64,000 nt of DNA, taken from NCBI GenBank assembly GCA_009377495.1, contig WHTZ01000003.1:62001-126000 (forward strand), written 5' to 3'. The DNA is from Luteitalea sp. (GTDB lineage Bacteria; Acidobacteriota; Vicinamibacteria; Vicinamibacterales; Vicinamibacteraceae). A program made the translations under genes and the position numbers. The notes beneath the pieces are model-generated. The model did no database searches. It was not told the DNA's origin and saw only the letters and a list, made by a program, of their open reading frames with translations. Of this stretch, positions 24,870 to 34,823 are shown one piece after another (positions within the stretch are counted from its first letter, which is position 1; the number at the start of each line of letters is the position of its first letter).

Positions 24870-26322
24870 GCATCTGACGCCTCGTCCCATTCGTGTTGGT
24901 CTGCTCGACTTCGGCGATGGCCGCAGCTTCCTCCAGAAGCCGCTCGAGCCGGTGAATCGCCAGTTCCGCGATGCGTTGGTGGCGCGCCTCACAGCGGATC
25001 AGTTCGAAGTTGTGCCGGGCGACGCGGTGATCTGGCAGAACGACATCGCGGTTCGCAACGGCCGGCGCATGGCCGCGGAGGACGTAGACGTCGTCATCTT
25101 CAACTTCTCCGTGTGGGCCTGGCCCCAGTATGCGCGGGTCGCGGGCCAGTTCTGTCCGCAGCCGATCGTCATGTTCTCGACGATCAACCCGCAGTATCCC
25201 GGACTGGTGGGCATGCTCGCCAACGCAGGATCCCTCGCGCAGGCCGGCATACCGCACACGAAGACGTTCGGGGATATCGACGATCCGCAGACGTACGCCA
25301 GGCTGCGGGCCGAGCTCGTGGCCGTGGCGGCTGCGCGCCGCCTGAAGGGGCTGACGTACTGTCTGATTGGCGGCCGGTCGCTGGGCATCGACACGACAGT
25401 GATCGATCCCGCGCAGTGGATGAAGCAGTTCGGGATCGACGTGGATCACGTCGATCAGTTGGAGCTTGTGCGCCGCGCGGAAGTGGAGATGGCGAACGGA
25501 AGCCGCATCGCGCCGGCGCTCGATTACCTGAAGCGGACGGTCCGCAAGATCCACTGGACGGCGCCGGACGCGACATTCCGCCTGACCGAGGAGCTGCTGC
25601 GCCGCCAGCTCGGGATGTACTACGCGGCGGTCGACCTAATCGACGAGTTCAAGTACGACTTCTGCGGCATCAAGGGTCAGCGCGAGCTGACGGAGCATTT
25701 CGCGACGGCGGACGTAGCGGAGGCATTCCTCAACGATCCGTACGGACCGGACGGCGCGGCGAAGCCGCCGATCGTCTGCGCAACCGAGGCAGACTCCGAC
25801 GCGGCGCTAACCATGCAGATCTTCAAGCATCTGACCGGCGAGCCGGCGCTGTTCGCCGACGTGCGGCATTACCATGCCGACCTCGGCGTGTGGGACTTGT
25901 GCAACAGTGGCGAGCACGCGACCTTCTTCGCCGGCCGGAGCCAGGACCCAGCCGTGAACCTCGCGAAGACGGAGCTCCGCCCACAGGGCTTCTATTTCCC
26001 GGCGGGCGGCGCCTCCGTGTACCACATTGCCGCCCCCGGCCGCGTCACGCTCGCGCGCCTGACCCGCCATGATGGCCGCTACGTCATGCACGTCGTCGCC
26101 GCGGAGCTCGTGGACTTCGGGACGCGCAACGACGAAATTGCCGCGATTTCCCAGGACAACTGGCCGCACGCCTTCGCGAAGCTCGACTGCGCGATCGAGA
26201 CGTTCATTCAGGAGTTCGCCTGCAACCATATTCATGGGGCATACGGCGACTGGGTGCGCGAGCTGCAAGGCGTGTGCGACGTCTTGGAGGTCGAATGCCG
26301 TGTGCTCGGGAAGGCTTCATGA
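24850..26322 (+). CDS. L-fucose/L-arabinose-isomerase-like protein
   Basis: 490 aa. GTG at 24850 follows AAGGGAG. The fold is recognised by PRPIRVGLLDFGDGRSFLQK at the N-terminus, VDVVIFNFSVWAWPQYA, FSTINPQYPGLVGMLANAG, LIGGRSLGIDTTVIDPAQW and the C-terminal NSGEHATFFAGRS and FYFPAGGASVYH. Fucose and arabinose isomerases interconvert aldose and ketose using a Mn2+ held by Glu and Asp; candidates lie in FCGIKGQRELTEHF and CATEADSDAALTMQ. Which sugar is used cannot be told. It is transcribed alone, divergent from the Cys-rich peptide and convergent with the YcaO gene. Palindromic repeats at its 5' end suggest repression by a sugar-sensing regulator not in the window. Confidence 0.85.
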   Translation: MLANVLAHLTPRPIRVGLLDFGDGRSFLQKPLEPVNRQFRDALVARLTADQFEVVPGDAVIWQNDIAVRNGRRMAAEDVDVVIFNFSVWAWPQYARVAGQFCPQPIVMFSTINPQYPGLVGMLANAGSLAQAGIPHTKTFGDIDDPQTYARLRAELVAVAAARRLKGLTYCLIGGRSLGIDTTVIDPAQWMKQFGIDVDHVDQLELVRRAEVEMANGSRIAPALDYLKRTVRKIHWTAPDATFRLTEELLRRQLGMYYAAVDLIDEFKYDFCGIKGQRELTEHFATADVAEAFLNDPYGPDGAAKPPIVCATEADSDAALTMQIFKHLTGEPALFADVRHYHADLGVWDLCNSGEHATFFAGRSQDPAVNLAKTELRPQGFYFPAGGASVYHIAAPGRVTLARLTRHDGRYVMHVVAAELVDFGTRNDEIAAISQDNWPHAFAKLDCAIETFIQEFACNHIHGAYGDWVRELQGVCDVLEVECRVLGKAS

Positions 26323-26403
26323 CATTCTCACGCGTCGCGCACAGCGTTCTGACGCTCCTATCGTCCGCACTCAGAAGTCGAGCTTCACACCCAACTGGAC
26401 CTG

Positions 26404-28269
26404 CTACCAAATCGGATGGACGTGCGGAATGGGCGAGGCCAGTCCGCGGGCGAGGAGGCGCGCGACCGGTTGGCGGTCGAGCCCGTAGCCATAGGAAATC
26501 GGCTGAAGGTCCGGGCTGATGGCGCGGATGACGCGGAACGGTCCGGTTGCGACATCCGGCGAGGTCACGTCGATCAGCGCGACGCGGATGCCCGCCACCT
26601 CCAAGTCGCGCGCGCAGCGCGCCAGGGAACGCTCGGCAACACGTTCGGTGAGATCGTGAACCGTGAGGGTCGGCTCACCGGCGCGCATGCGGTCGAACGC
26701 TGCGGCGCGTTCGGTCGGGAAGTAATACGCCGCATGATGCAGCATCTCTTGGACCTGCGACGGCCGGTCCGGTGCGGGCAGCAGGCCTGATCGCATCAGG
26801 CGCTGAAGGTGCGGGCCGGTCTGACCCAGTTCGAGGAGGGCCTGTTGCAACGCCGTGCGCGGGTCGAAGTCCGCGCCCAGTCCGATCGTGACGCCCGGCC
26901 ATCGCTCGCCGTCCCCGAGGCCCAGCGCGAGCGCGGTTGCGGCGCAGGCGCTCGTCTGCAGGACGTAGAGCTCGACGCTGGCTCCAAGTGCCGCGAGGCC
27001 ATCGAGCACGCCGCGCATTCGCGGATCCAGCGTGCGGGCATCGACGCGCTGACTGCGACTGCCGCCGGCGGCTGTGAGCCAGGCGGTCATGAAAGCGTCA
27101 CGCTCCACCAGTTCCAGCGTGGCCCGCAGGGCTGCTTCGTCGGGGTGCGTGGCAGCCGCGAGTCCGTTGGAGGTCCCCTGGCAGATGAGATGTTCCGGGC
27201 GAAGGGTGAGCGACAAGAAGGCGAACACGGCGGGCACCCAGACGGGCGTGTCGCGTCCGAGCCATCGGCCAAGAACCCAGGGATGACGGACCGTCGGATC
27301 GAAGCGCACGTACGGAAAGCCCTCGCGCGCGTACTGCGCCTCCGTGTACAGCGCGCAGGCGCGTGGATCCAGCCACTCGCCATCGAGGTCGTCCGAACGT
27401 GCCCATACGAGGCGTGTCGGATCCGGCGTCGAGGGCGCGTAGCGCTCGATCGCTTCGCCCACCGCGGAGAGTATGGCTTCTGAAACGGTCAGTCCCTTGC
27501 CCCAGCCAATCGGCAACCCCTGAAGGGATCCATCGTCAGCCACCACGTGTGGTGGCGCCGCCGTGGCGACGACGGGCAGCGTGCCGCTGGCGGCCAACGA
27601 TGGCTCCACGAAGAGACGAGAGATGACACCGGTGCGTCGGTCGACCCAGCCGGCAAGTGCGTCGAGCACGACCTCCGGTGGGTCGGCAGAGGAGAGGCGC
27701 CGGACGTCTCCCTCGCGCGTGGCGGGTGCGGTCGCCGCACCGCCGCACACGCGGCAGCGGGAAAGCGGCACCACGCGATGCCGCGACGTTCGGCGCGTCC
27801 TGGCGTCGACAGCCAGGACGTGATCGAGCAGCGGCGATGCGTATGCACCGTGTCGAACGATCGCGCGGACTTCCCGGACGAGCACGCGGCCGGCTCGCGC
27901 GATGACACCCTCCGGGCTCGGCGCCTCCGAGTCTTCGGCAACCGGCGGCGCGCACGCCGCGGCCGCTGCTCGGATGCGTTGCCGAGCGCAGTGCCCGCAT
28001 CCCGGCCGGCCTGGCAACGCGAGCGGGCCGATCAGCACGTCCCCGGATTCGACGATAACCGCGAGCGCGGGAACGTGAGCCGCCTGCGCCCAGGCCGCGC
28101 ACGCCTCCTGGGCCGCCGGATCGCTCGCCGCGCAGATCGCAAGCGCGACGTTTGCGGACAGTGGGTGGGCGGCATCCGGCGGCTGATCGAGCACGTGCAG
28201 TGCGGCGCCGAAGGCTCGACCGAGCGTCCGTCCCACGGGCTCGTCCGCGCGGATCCCGATGACGAGCAA
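26404..28269 (-). CDS. YcaO-domain protein: fused ocin-ThiF/E1-like and YcaO, azoline-forming type
   Basis: 621 aa; start TTG at 28269, with the frame remaining open further upstream. Residues 1-180 form an E1/ThiF-like partner domain with two zinc-type pairs, CGHC (91-94) and CRVC (172-175). The YcaO domain follows from about 245: GWGKGLTVSEAILSAVGEA, ERY near 275, GTSNGLAAATHPDEAALRA and ELVERDAF (386-393), the residues that bind ATP and Mg in this family. The C-terminus is Pro-rich (SPIPHVHPIW), like the PxPxP end of cyclodehydratases that turn Cys/Ser/Thr in peptides into azolines. An 82-aa gene lies 89 nt upstream on the same strand. No dehydrogenase, protease or clear precursor is adjacent, so the substrate is unknown. 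Confidence 0.88.
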   Translation of the reverse strand: MLVIGIRADEPVGRTLGRAFGAALHVLDQPPDAAHPLSANVALAICAASDPAAQEACAAWAQAAHVPALAVIVESGDVLIGPLALPGRPGCGHCARQRIRAAAAACAPPVAEDSEAPSPEGVIARAGRVLVREVRAIVRHGAYASPLLDHVLAVDARTRRTSRHRVVPLSRCRVCGGAATAPATREGDVRRLSSADPPEVVLDALAGWVDRRTGVISRLFVEPSLAASGTLPVVATAAPPHVVADDGSLQGLPIGWGKGLTVSEAILSAVGEAIERYAPSTPDPTRLVWARSDDLDGEWLDPRACALYTEAQYAREGFPYVRFDPTVRHPWVLGRWLGRDTPVWVPAVFAFLSLTLRPEHLICQGTSNGLAAATHPDEAALRATLELVERDAFMTAWLTAAGGSRSQRVDARTLDPRMRGVLDGLAALGASVELYVLQTSACAATALALGLGDGERWPGVTIGLGADFDPRTALQQALLELGQTGPHLQRLMRSGLLPAPDRPSQVQEMLHHAAYYFPTERAAAFDRMRAGEPTLTVHDLTERVAERSLARCARDLEVAGIRVALIDVTSPDVATGPFRVIRAISPDLQPISYGYGLDRQPVARLLARGLASPIPHVHPIW

Positions 28270-28358
28270 GGCAGCCTGGCTCTGAGAGCGCCGGTGCCGG
28301 GCAACGCAAGACGAGGGCGTTACCCGGACCGTGTGCGAGGACTGTGGAATCGGGGCTG

Positions 28359-28607
28359 TCAGGCGCGGATCTCCTTGGCCGCATATTCAAGCGCCTCGGC
28401 GCCCTTATGGACCTGGTTGATCAACGTCTCCATCTGCCCGAGTTGATGATCAAGGACGCGGAAGACTGCCGGCGTCGTGATCCCCTTCAGCACTTCGAAG
28501 AAACGAAGGCGATCGTCATCGTCACCAAGCAGCTGGAGCAGTCCTGCGGTATTCCGCTGAAGGGCCTCGATCCTCACTTTGAGTAGCTCGTCATTACCGT
28601 TGGGCAT
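28359..28607 (-). CDS. Unrecognised 82-aa helical protein upstream of the YcaO gene
   Basis: 82 aa, preceded by GGAGAACACAC before the ATG. It is charged and helical, with DDDDRLRFFEVLKG in the middle and a coiled-coil-like end (QMETLINQVHKGAEALEYAA). It has no Cys and no Ser, and only a few Thr, so it offers almost nothing for a cyclodehydratase to modify and is unlikely to be a classical azoline precursor. It could be a leader-like partner, a regulator or an unrelated small protein. It is on the same strand as the YcaO gene (89-nt gap) and diverges from the ADOP permease gene. Confidence 0.65.
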   Translation of the reverse strand: MPNGNDELLKVRIEALQRNTAGLLQLLGDDDDRLRFFEVLKGITTPAVFRVLDHQLGQMETLINQVHKGAEALEYAAKEIRA

Positions 28608-28861
28608 GTGTGTTCTCCAATCTAAGACCGGTTCCGTGTTGGTATGTGAAACTTCTGTCTATGAGGGAAACGCTTTGCAAAGGACACTCGAACACCGGCA
28701 CGAATGTGATACCGGGGCAGGTCAGGATCCCTTGTTCGGTTCCGATATGCCTCGTCCCATCCCCGGACAGGCGAAACGGGACCAGGGTCCATTTATGGTT
28801 GTGGAAGCGGACCTGATTCCGGTCTCCTTCATGGCATGATTCGTGCCAGTGAGGGCAGAAC

Positions 28862-31342
28862 ATGAGTACTCTGATTCGCGACCTTCGCTACGCCGCGCGC
28901 AGCTTGCGCAGAAGTCCCGCCTTCACCACTATCGCGGTCCTGACGCTTGCTCTCGGCGTCGGCGCCACCACGGCGATCTTCAGCGTCGTCGATGGCGTGC
29001 TCCTGAGGCCGACACCCTTCGAGCAGATGGACCGCCTCGTGATGGTGTGGGAGACGGATCGCCACAGCGGCACCGTCCGGGAGCCGGCGTCGGATCCGGA
29101 CTACCTCGACTTCCGAGAGCAGAGCACGCGGTTCGAGGAGCTCGCGGCCTTTGCCGGCGACGAGACCACCCTGATGCCCGGCGCTGGCGATCCGATCCGG
29201 CTGGCCGCGCTTCGCGTGAGCCACGAATTCTTCCCGATGGTCGGCATCCGGCCGCTGCTCGGCCGCACGTTCACCAAGCAGGAAGACCGGCCCGGCGGCC
29301 CACGCGTCGCGCTCATCGGGGAGGCACTGTGGGGTCAGCTTTTTTCTCGTGACCCCGCCGTGGTCGGTCGCCAGATCCGCCTCAACGGCGCCCTTCACAC
29401 GGTCGTTGGCGTGCTGCCAGCGGGGGCGGATTTCGGTGCGCTGCAGATCTTTGGCGCGGCCGCGTACCGGCGGTCCTTTGCCGATCGGGGTGGCGGGGTA
29501 GACGTCGACGTCTGGGTGCCGCTTCAAGCGAGTCCCGAGAACTCTCGCGGCTATCACGGTTCCTTCGTCATGGGACGTCTCGCGCCCGGTGTGACCCCGA
29601 TGACCGCACAGCAGGAGATGAGCGGTATCGCGGCAGATCTCGAGCGCGCCTATCCCAAGAACGACGGGAGGGGCGTGTTCGTCGAATCCCTGGGCGATGT
29701 CGTGTTCGGTCCGGTCCGCCCGGCATTGCTCGTGCTGTTGGGCGCGGTGGCGCTGGTGTTGCTCGTGACATGCGTGAACGTCGCCAATCTGTTGCTCGCG
29801 CGCGGCACATCGCGCGCGCGTGAAGTGGCGGTGCGGGGTGCACTCGGCGCAGGCATGGGACAGCTCACGCGGCAGTTCCTTGTCGAAAGTGCCTTGCTGA
29901 CGTTGATGTCGGCGGGTGTGGGCATTATCGTGGCCGACATGGGGGTCGACCTGCTTCGCGTGATGGCGCCGGCCGACATCCCACGTGCCTCACTGGTCAG
30001 CATCGACGGGCGTGTTCTTCTCACGACGCTTGCCGTGAGCACGTTCGTGGCACTTCTCTTCGGCATGCTGCCGGCGTGGCAGGCGCGGCGTCTCGATCTT
30101 CTCGATGCACTCAAGGGCGACGCTGGACGCGCGGCGTCCGCTGGACGTGAGCATCGGCGGTTCCGAGCGGCGCTCGTGGTCGTCGAGCTGTCGCTGGCGG
30201 TCATCTTGATGGTGGGCGCCGGGCTGCTCATCAAGAGCCTGTGGCAACTCCAGCAGGTGGATCCAGGGTTCCGTACCACGGGCGTTCTCAAAGCGCAGTA
30301 CCAGCTTCCTGAGGACCGCTATGTCAGGGACACGTCGCCGGAGCGAGACTCTTCCGAGATCCGTCGCTTCAGCGAGACGCTCGTGAGCCGTATACGTACC
30401 ATTCCTGGCGTAGAGGCCGTCGCCCTTGCTGCACAAGACCCGCTCGATGCCGGCGCCACCGACACGCTCGTGGTAGTTGGACGCGAGGCGGAGGCCCGCG
30501 GATGGCCTGAGCCCTCCCTTCGGGGCGTGAGCGCTCAGTACTTTCGGACGCTTGGCGTGCCCCTACTTGAGGGGCGCCTCTTTCGAGCCTCGGACGAAAC
30601 ATCGGAGGCGGCCACCGTTGTCGTTATCAACGACGCTGCACGCCGCCGGTACTTTGCACACCACGATCCGCTCAACCAGCGCATGCGCGTCGCGGGCCTG
30701 GAGTGTACCGTGGTGGGTGTCGTGGGGAACGAGCGAATCCACGGCCTGACTGAGGTAGCCCCACCCGCCGTCTATTTTCCGTTTGGCAAGCTCCTCCCAC
30801 GGTTGAGTCAGACCTTGCTGGTCCGCTTCGCTGGCGATGCGAACGTTCTTGGGGACACGATTCGTGGCGTGGTCGGGGAGCTGGATCCCGGGCTGCCGAT
30901 CTACGGCGTGGAAACCCTACAGCAAACGCTCAGCAACTCGGTCGGACAGCAGCGGTTCACCGTACTCGTGCTCGGCCTGTTTGCCGCGGTCGCACTGTTT
31001 CTTGCCGCGATCGGCGTCTATGGTGTGTTGAGCTACGCCGTGAGCCAGCGGACGCGTGAGATTGGCATTCGCATGGCGGTCGGGGCGGACGCACGAGACG
31101 TCCGGCGGCTTGTTCTCGGCGAGGGCTTGAGGTTCACGCTGGTTGGAACAGGATTCGGCATTCTCGCGGCGCTCGGCCTCACACGACTGCTCGCCAGCTT
31201 GCTCTACGGCGTGAGCGCGAGAGATCCATGGATCTTTGCCGCCGTATTCCTGTTGCTGGGTAGTGTGGCGCTGTTAGCAAGCTATCTACCATCACGCCGC
31301 GCGGCACGCGTGGATCCCATTGTGGCTCTCCGAGCGGAGTAG
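28862..31342 (+). CDS. ADOP-type (MacB/FtsX-like) ABC transporter permease
   Basis: 826 aa. The start is supported by GAGGG six bases upstream. The N-terminus reads [19 protein letters not shown] and [20 protein letters not shown], the hallmark of acidobacterial duplicated permeases. A MacB periplasmic core domain (about 50-255) is followed by three helices ([36 protein letters not shown] and [18 protein letters not shown]). A second periplasmic core domain (about 445-670) is followed by a second FtsX set ([20 protein letters not shown] then [12 protein letters not shown]). It therefore contains two fused FtsX-like halves and needs an ATPase encoded elsewhere. A similar permease follows at 31433. 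Members export peptides or antibiotics or transmit mechanical signals; the cargo is unknown. Confidence 0.93.
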   Translation: MSTLIRDLRYAARSLRRSPAFTTIAVLTLALGVGATTAIFSVVDGVLLRPTPFEQMDRLVMVWETDRHSGTVREPASDPDYLDFREQSTRFEELAAFAGDETTLMPGAGDPIRLAALRVSHEFFPMVGIRPLLGRTFTKQEDRPGGPRVALIGEALWGQLFSRDPAVVGRQIRLNGALHTVVGVLPAGADFGALQIFGAAAYRRSFADRGGGVDVDVWVPLQASPENSRGYHGSFVMGRLAPGVTPMTAQQEMSGIAADLERAYPKNDGRGVFVESLGDVVFGPVRPALLVLLGAVALVLLVTCVNVANLLLARGTSRAREVAVRGALGAGMGQLTRQFLVESALLTLMSAGVGIIVADMGVDLLRVMAPADIPRASLVSIDGRVLLTTLAVSTFVALLFGMLPAWQARRLDLLDALKGDAGRAASAGREHRRFRAALVVVELSLAVILMVGAGLLIKSLWQLQQVDPGFRTTGVLKAQYQLPEDRYVRDTSPERDSSEIRRFSETLVSRIRTIPGVEAVALAAQDPLDAGATDTLVVVGREAEARGWPEPSLRGVSAQYFRTLGVPLLEGRLFRASDETSEAATVVVINDAARRRYFAHHDPLNQRMRVAGLECTVVGVVGNERIHGLTEVAPPAVYFPFGKLLPRLSQTLLVRFAGDANVLGDTIRGVVGELDPGLPIYGVETLQQTLSNSVGQQRFTVLVLGLFAAVALFLAAIGVYGVLSYAVSQRTREIGIRMAVGADARDVRRLVLGEGLRFTLVGTGFGILAALGLTRLLASLLYGVSARDPWIFAAVFLLLGSVALLASYLPSRRAARVDPIVALRAE

Positions 31343-31377
31343 GGGCGACCCTTGGGGCGATCCTTGGGGCGACCCCT
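31342..31377. repeat. Three 12-bp tandem units between the ADOP genes
   Basis: Three near-identical units (GGGGCGACCCTT, GGGGCGATCCTT, GGGGCGACCCCT) start right at the stop codon of the first ADOP gene. The rest of the gap has no gene. It may be a simple slippage repeat. Confidence 0.55.
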
Positions 31378-31432
31378 GCGTCGCCAGCCGCTCGGCGATC
31401 AAACGCAACCATCGACGACATCGAGGCATGAC

Positions 31433-33847
31433 ATGAACCTCATCCCCGAGCTAAGCCAGGATCTTCGGTATGCGTTCCGAACGCTCGTGCGGAGCAAGGG
31501 CTGGGCGGCGGCCGTCGTCGTGACGCTCGCGCTCGGCATCGGTGCAAACACGGCGATCTTCAGCCTCATCGACGCCGTGTTGCTTCAGCCGTTGCCGTAT
31601 CCGGAGCCGAACCGGCTCGTCCGCGTGCTCCACCACCCTCGCGGGGATGATGTCACGTCCGGAGGGTTTTCGCGGGAGGACTTCGCGGATCTGAAACGAG
31701 ACACCCCCGCATACGCGTCTCTGGCGGCATATACCACGGGAAGCATCGTCATGACGGGTGGAGGAGAGGCGCTAGAGATCAACTCATCACACGTCTCCGC
31801 GGACTTCTTCGGGGCGCTGGGTGTGGGAGCGGCGCTCGGGCGAACCTTCCGACCCGAGGAGGTGGTTCCGGGTGCGGACCGGGTCGTCGTCTTGAGCGAG
31901 GGCTTCTGGCGGAGGCGGTTCGGCGCGGACGCCGGCATTGTTGGAAAGACGATGACGCTCGACGGCGCACCGTTCACGATCGTGGGCGTCATGCCGCGTC
32001 CGGTCGACTTCCCAGAGCCCGACGAAGACATCTGGATCCCGATTTCCCGCCTCGGATGCAATGACACCCCTTGTAACCGTGCGAATCGCTTCATGCGCGT
32101 CGTGGCGCGCCTCGCGCCGGGTGCGACCTTGGCGACGGCGACCTCGGCCACAAACCTCGTCCTCGAGCGGCTGGAGCAGGCCTACCCGGAGACCAATAGG
32201 GGGTGGGGCCAAGCGTCGGTGATCACGCTGCACGAATCGCTCGTGGGCAACGTGCGCCCCGCCCTGCTCGTCCTGTTCGGCGCGGTCGGGCTCGTGCTCC
32301 TCATCGCGTGCGCGAACGTCGCGAACTTGTTGATCGTCCGCGGAACGACGCGCGGCCGGGAGCTGGCGATCCGCGCGGCCGTCGGCGCCGGGCGTGCCCG
32401 CGTGGTCCGTCAGCTTCTCACCGAGAGTGTCGTGCTGGCCCTTGTCGGCGGTGCGTTGGGTCTTGCGCTGGCGGTCGTGAGCGTCGATGCGTTGGTGGCC
32501 CTGGGCGCCGAGGGCATCCCGCGGTCGTACGAGGTCCAGCCGGACGTGCGGGTCGCTATCTTCGCAGTGGTGGCCTCTCTGATCACGGGCGTGGCGTTCG
32601 GCTTACTTCCGTCGCTCACGGTGTCGCGAATTCGTTTCCACGACAGCCTCAGCGCAGGCAGACGGAGCGACGCCGAGACGGGACGACACCAGTTGGGCCG
32701 CAGACTCCTCATCGTCGGCGAAATGGCCCTGGCGGTGGTGTTGCTCACCGGTGCGGGGCTGTTGATCAAGAGCTTCTGGAACCTGACGCGTGTTGAGACG
32801 GGGTTGAGGACCGAGAATGTCCTCTCGCTCAGCGTCAAAATGGATGGGGACGTGATGAGGGGAGATCGACGCAACGCCTACAGGCGGGAAATCATCCGCC
32901 GGATCGGGAACCTTCCGGGAGTTCTCGCCGTGGGTGGGAGCAAGGACGTTCCGCTCCACGGCGCCAGCGAATCCTATTCGTTCTCCCTGCCGGGGCCGAC
33001 CGATGTGCCTCCGATCCGGCCGGGAACCTACATCGTAACGGGCGCCTATTTTCGCGCGCTCGGCATTCCACTGATTGCGGGCAGGGTCTTCACAGCGGCG
33101 GATGAGGTCAACAAAACGCCGGTTGTGATCCTGAATCAGATGATGGCCCGACGCTACTGGCCCAATCGGGATCCGGTCAGCGAACGGCTGAGGCTCTTCG
33201 ACGAGGAGGAAGTTCGCATCGTGGGTGTGGTGGGGGACGTGAGGCACGGTGGGATCACCGAGGCGATTGAACCCGCCATCTACGTCCTCCCGCATTTCGG
33301 AGGCCGCAGTAGCCTGACGCTGTTCGTCCGCACGGCGTCCGACCCGTTGTCCATCGCTGCATCTGTCCGTCAGGTGATCTGGGACGTGAATCCGGATCAA
33401 CCGGCCTCCGCGATCATGACCATGCAACAGGTCGTGTCCGAAACCGTTCGAGAGCCCCGGTTCTTCACCACGCTGCTCGCAGCCTTTGCCGGTCTGGCGG
33501 TCGCGCTGGCCGCCATTGGCGTCTACGGCGTCAACGCGTTCGCGGTGAACCGGCGCAGGTACGAGGTCGGAATCCGCATGGCACTTGGTGCGGAAGCGCG
33601 GGACGTGCTGCGGCTGTTCATCAGGCAGGGAATGTGGCCTGTCCTGGGTGGCCTGGCCATCGGGCTCATGGCGGCACGTGCCCTGACGCGCCTGCTTTCC
33701 GGTCTCCTCTACGGCGTGGACGCGACGGATCCGATGACCTTCACAGGTGTGACGCTCGTGCTTCTCGTCGTGGCACTGCTGGCAGTCTTTATCCCCGCGC
33801 AGCGCGCGACACGGGTAGATCCGACGGTCGCGCTGCGAGACGAGTAG
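31433..33847 (+). CDS. Second ADOP-type ABC transporter permease
   Basis: 804 aa from ATG at 31433, chosen because MNLIPELSQDLRYAFRTLV is the family start; the frame extends upstream to 31352 without similarity. Landmarks are LALGIGANTAIFSLIDAVLLQPLPY, a MacB core with PDEDIWIPISRLG, LVLFGAVGLVLLIACANVAN, then the second half ending in AIGVYGVNAFAVNRRRYEVG and PAQRATRVDPTVALRDE. The order of domains is the same as in the gene before it, 90 bp upstream, indicating an old tandem duplication. Both lack an ATPase domain, so a MacB-type ATPase would be supplied in trans. Confidence 0.93.
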   Translation: MNLIPELSQDLRYAFRTLVRSKGWAAAVVVTLALGIGANTAIFSLIDAVLLQPLPYPEPNRLVRVLHHPRGDDVTSGGFSREDFADLKRDTPAYASLAAYTTGSIVMTGGGEALEINSSHVSADFFGALGVGAALGRTFRPEEVVPGADRVVVLSEGFWRRRFGADAGIVGKTMTLDGAPFTIVGVMPRPVDFPEPDEDIWIPISRLGCNDTPCNRANRFMRVVARLAPGATLATATSATNLVLERLEQAYPETNRGWGQASVITLHESLVGNVRPALLVLFGAVGLVLLIACANVANLLIVRGTTRGRELAIRAAVGAGRARVVRQLLTESVVLALVGGALGLALAVVSVDALVALGAEGIPRSYEVQPDVRVAIFAVVASLITGVAFGLLPSLTVSRIRFHDSLSAGRRSDAETGRHQLGRRLLIVGEMALAVVLLTGAGLLIKSFWNLTRVETGLRTENVLSLSVKMDGDVMRGDRRNAYRREIIRRIGNLPGVLAVGGSKDVPLHGASESYSFSLPGPTDVPPIRPGTYIVTGAYFRALGIPLIAGRVFTAADEVNKTPVVILNQMMARRYWPNRDPVSERLRLFDEEEVRIVGVVGDVRHGGITEAIEPAIYVLPHFGGRSSLTLFVRTASDPLSIAASVRQVIWDVNPDQPASAIMTMQQVVSETVREPRFFTTLLAAFAGLAVALAAIGVYGVNAFAVNRRRYEVGIRMALGAEARDVLRLFIRQGMWPVLGGLAIGLMAARALTRLLSGLLYGVDATDPMTFTGVTLVLLVVALLAVFIPAQRATRVDPTVALRDE

Positions 33848-33940
33848 CGACAGCACGGTCACCGCGTAGGCAAGGCCACGCGTCCAGGTAGGGGTTCGTT
33901 CCTTCGGGCTTGCGACGGCCTCCTGTCAAATGTGAGGAGA

Positions 33941-34552
33941 TCATCGCGGATCTGTACGCGGCGGCGTCGCCTCGGCTTTCGTGGCGATGTAGTAGTCGTT
34001 CTCCCAAGGATCCGAATGCTCGTCCACCAGTGTCAGACCATGCTCTCGCATAAGGCGCGTGTAATTCTCGGCGCCGAGGGAGACGCACGGAAAGGTCACG
34101 CCAGCGAACGTATCCTCCCAGGTGACCATCGGGATGGGAGCGGTGAAGAGGAAGCGGCCACCTGGATTCAACGCCCTTGCGACCTTGGCGATGACAGTCT
34201 CCTGGTCCGCAGTCGAGAGAAAGAACATGACTCCCCAGGCGACAACGGCGTCGAACGACCTCCCAAAGAACGCAGAGTCCTGGATGGCCGCGCACTCTGC
34301 GGTGGCTCCCGGGAGGTTGGCTCGAAACGCCGCGATCATCTTCGGTGAGCTATCCACGCCGAAGACCTCGAATCCGGCGTTCATCAGCGCCTCCGAGATC
34401 GGCACGCCGTCTCCGCAGCCGAGATCGAGAATCGTCGAGCCCGCGGCGAGGGGCTCAGCCCATTCCGTCACGTCGCGCACACCGACCTCACGGCGTCTGG
34501 CCGACACGTGGCGCTGGAAGACGCCGTCGTAATGGTTCTGGGTCCCAGCCAT
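33941..34552 (-). CDS. Class I SAM-dependent methyltransferase
   Basis: 203 aa from ATG at 34552 (a TTG one codon upstream is also possible). Motif I is ILDLGCGDGVPISEALMNAG, motif II is the acidic GVDSSPKMIAAF, and the post-II region reads FDAVVAWGVMFFLS and ALNPGGRFLFTAPI. The fold is the Rossmann-like Methyltransf_11/25 type. Length and composition are normal. The substrate is not evident. It is convergent with the ADOP genes, so not in their operon. Confidence 0.9.
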   Translation of the reverse strand: MAGTQNHYDGVFQRHVSARRREVGVRDVTEWAEPLAAGSTILDLGCGDGVPISEALMNAGFEVFGVDSSPKMIAAFRANLPGATAECAAIQDSAFFGRSFDAVVAWGVMFFLSTADQETVIAKVARALNPGGRFLFTAPIPMVTWEDTFAGVTFPCVSLGAENYTRLMREHGLTLVDEHSDPWENDYYIATKAEATPPRTDPR

Positions 34553-34823
34553 CAAGATTCGTCCACGCTGAGCGTATCGCGCGAGCCACCCGGTGACAAG
34601 GCAGGCCGTTGTAGCCGAGGAGTGACTGACACGTGTCGCTCACGGAAGCCGCTAGTAGAGCGCGTGAAATCGCGGCGGACGAAAGGCGCGATGGGGCAGC
34701 TGACGTCCATGATAAAAATCGCACTAGGAAGAAACACGATGGCGACACCCAAGAAGATTTCCAGCGCGAAGGCTCTTCATCGCAAGGCAGCCTCTCGCAA
34801 GATGGGTGCATCGATCGCGAGGA

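Noticed and set aside
28359-28607. 82-aa protein as a classical azoline RiPP precursor
   Set aside because: It has no Cys and no Ser and only a few Thr, leaving almost no residues for cyclodehydration.
32603-33862. 419-codon minus-strand open frame opposite the second ADOP gene
   Set aside because: His/Arg-rich antisense shadow without motifs.
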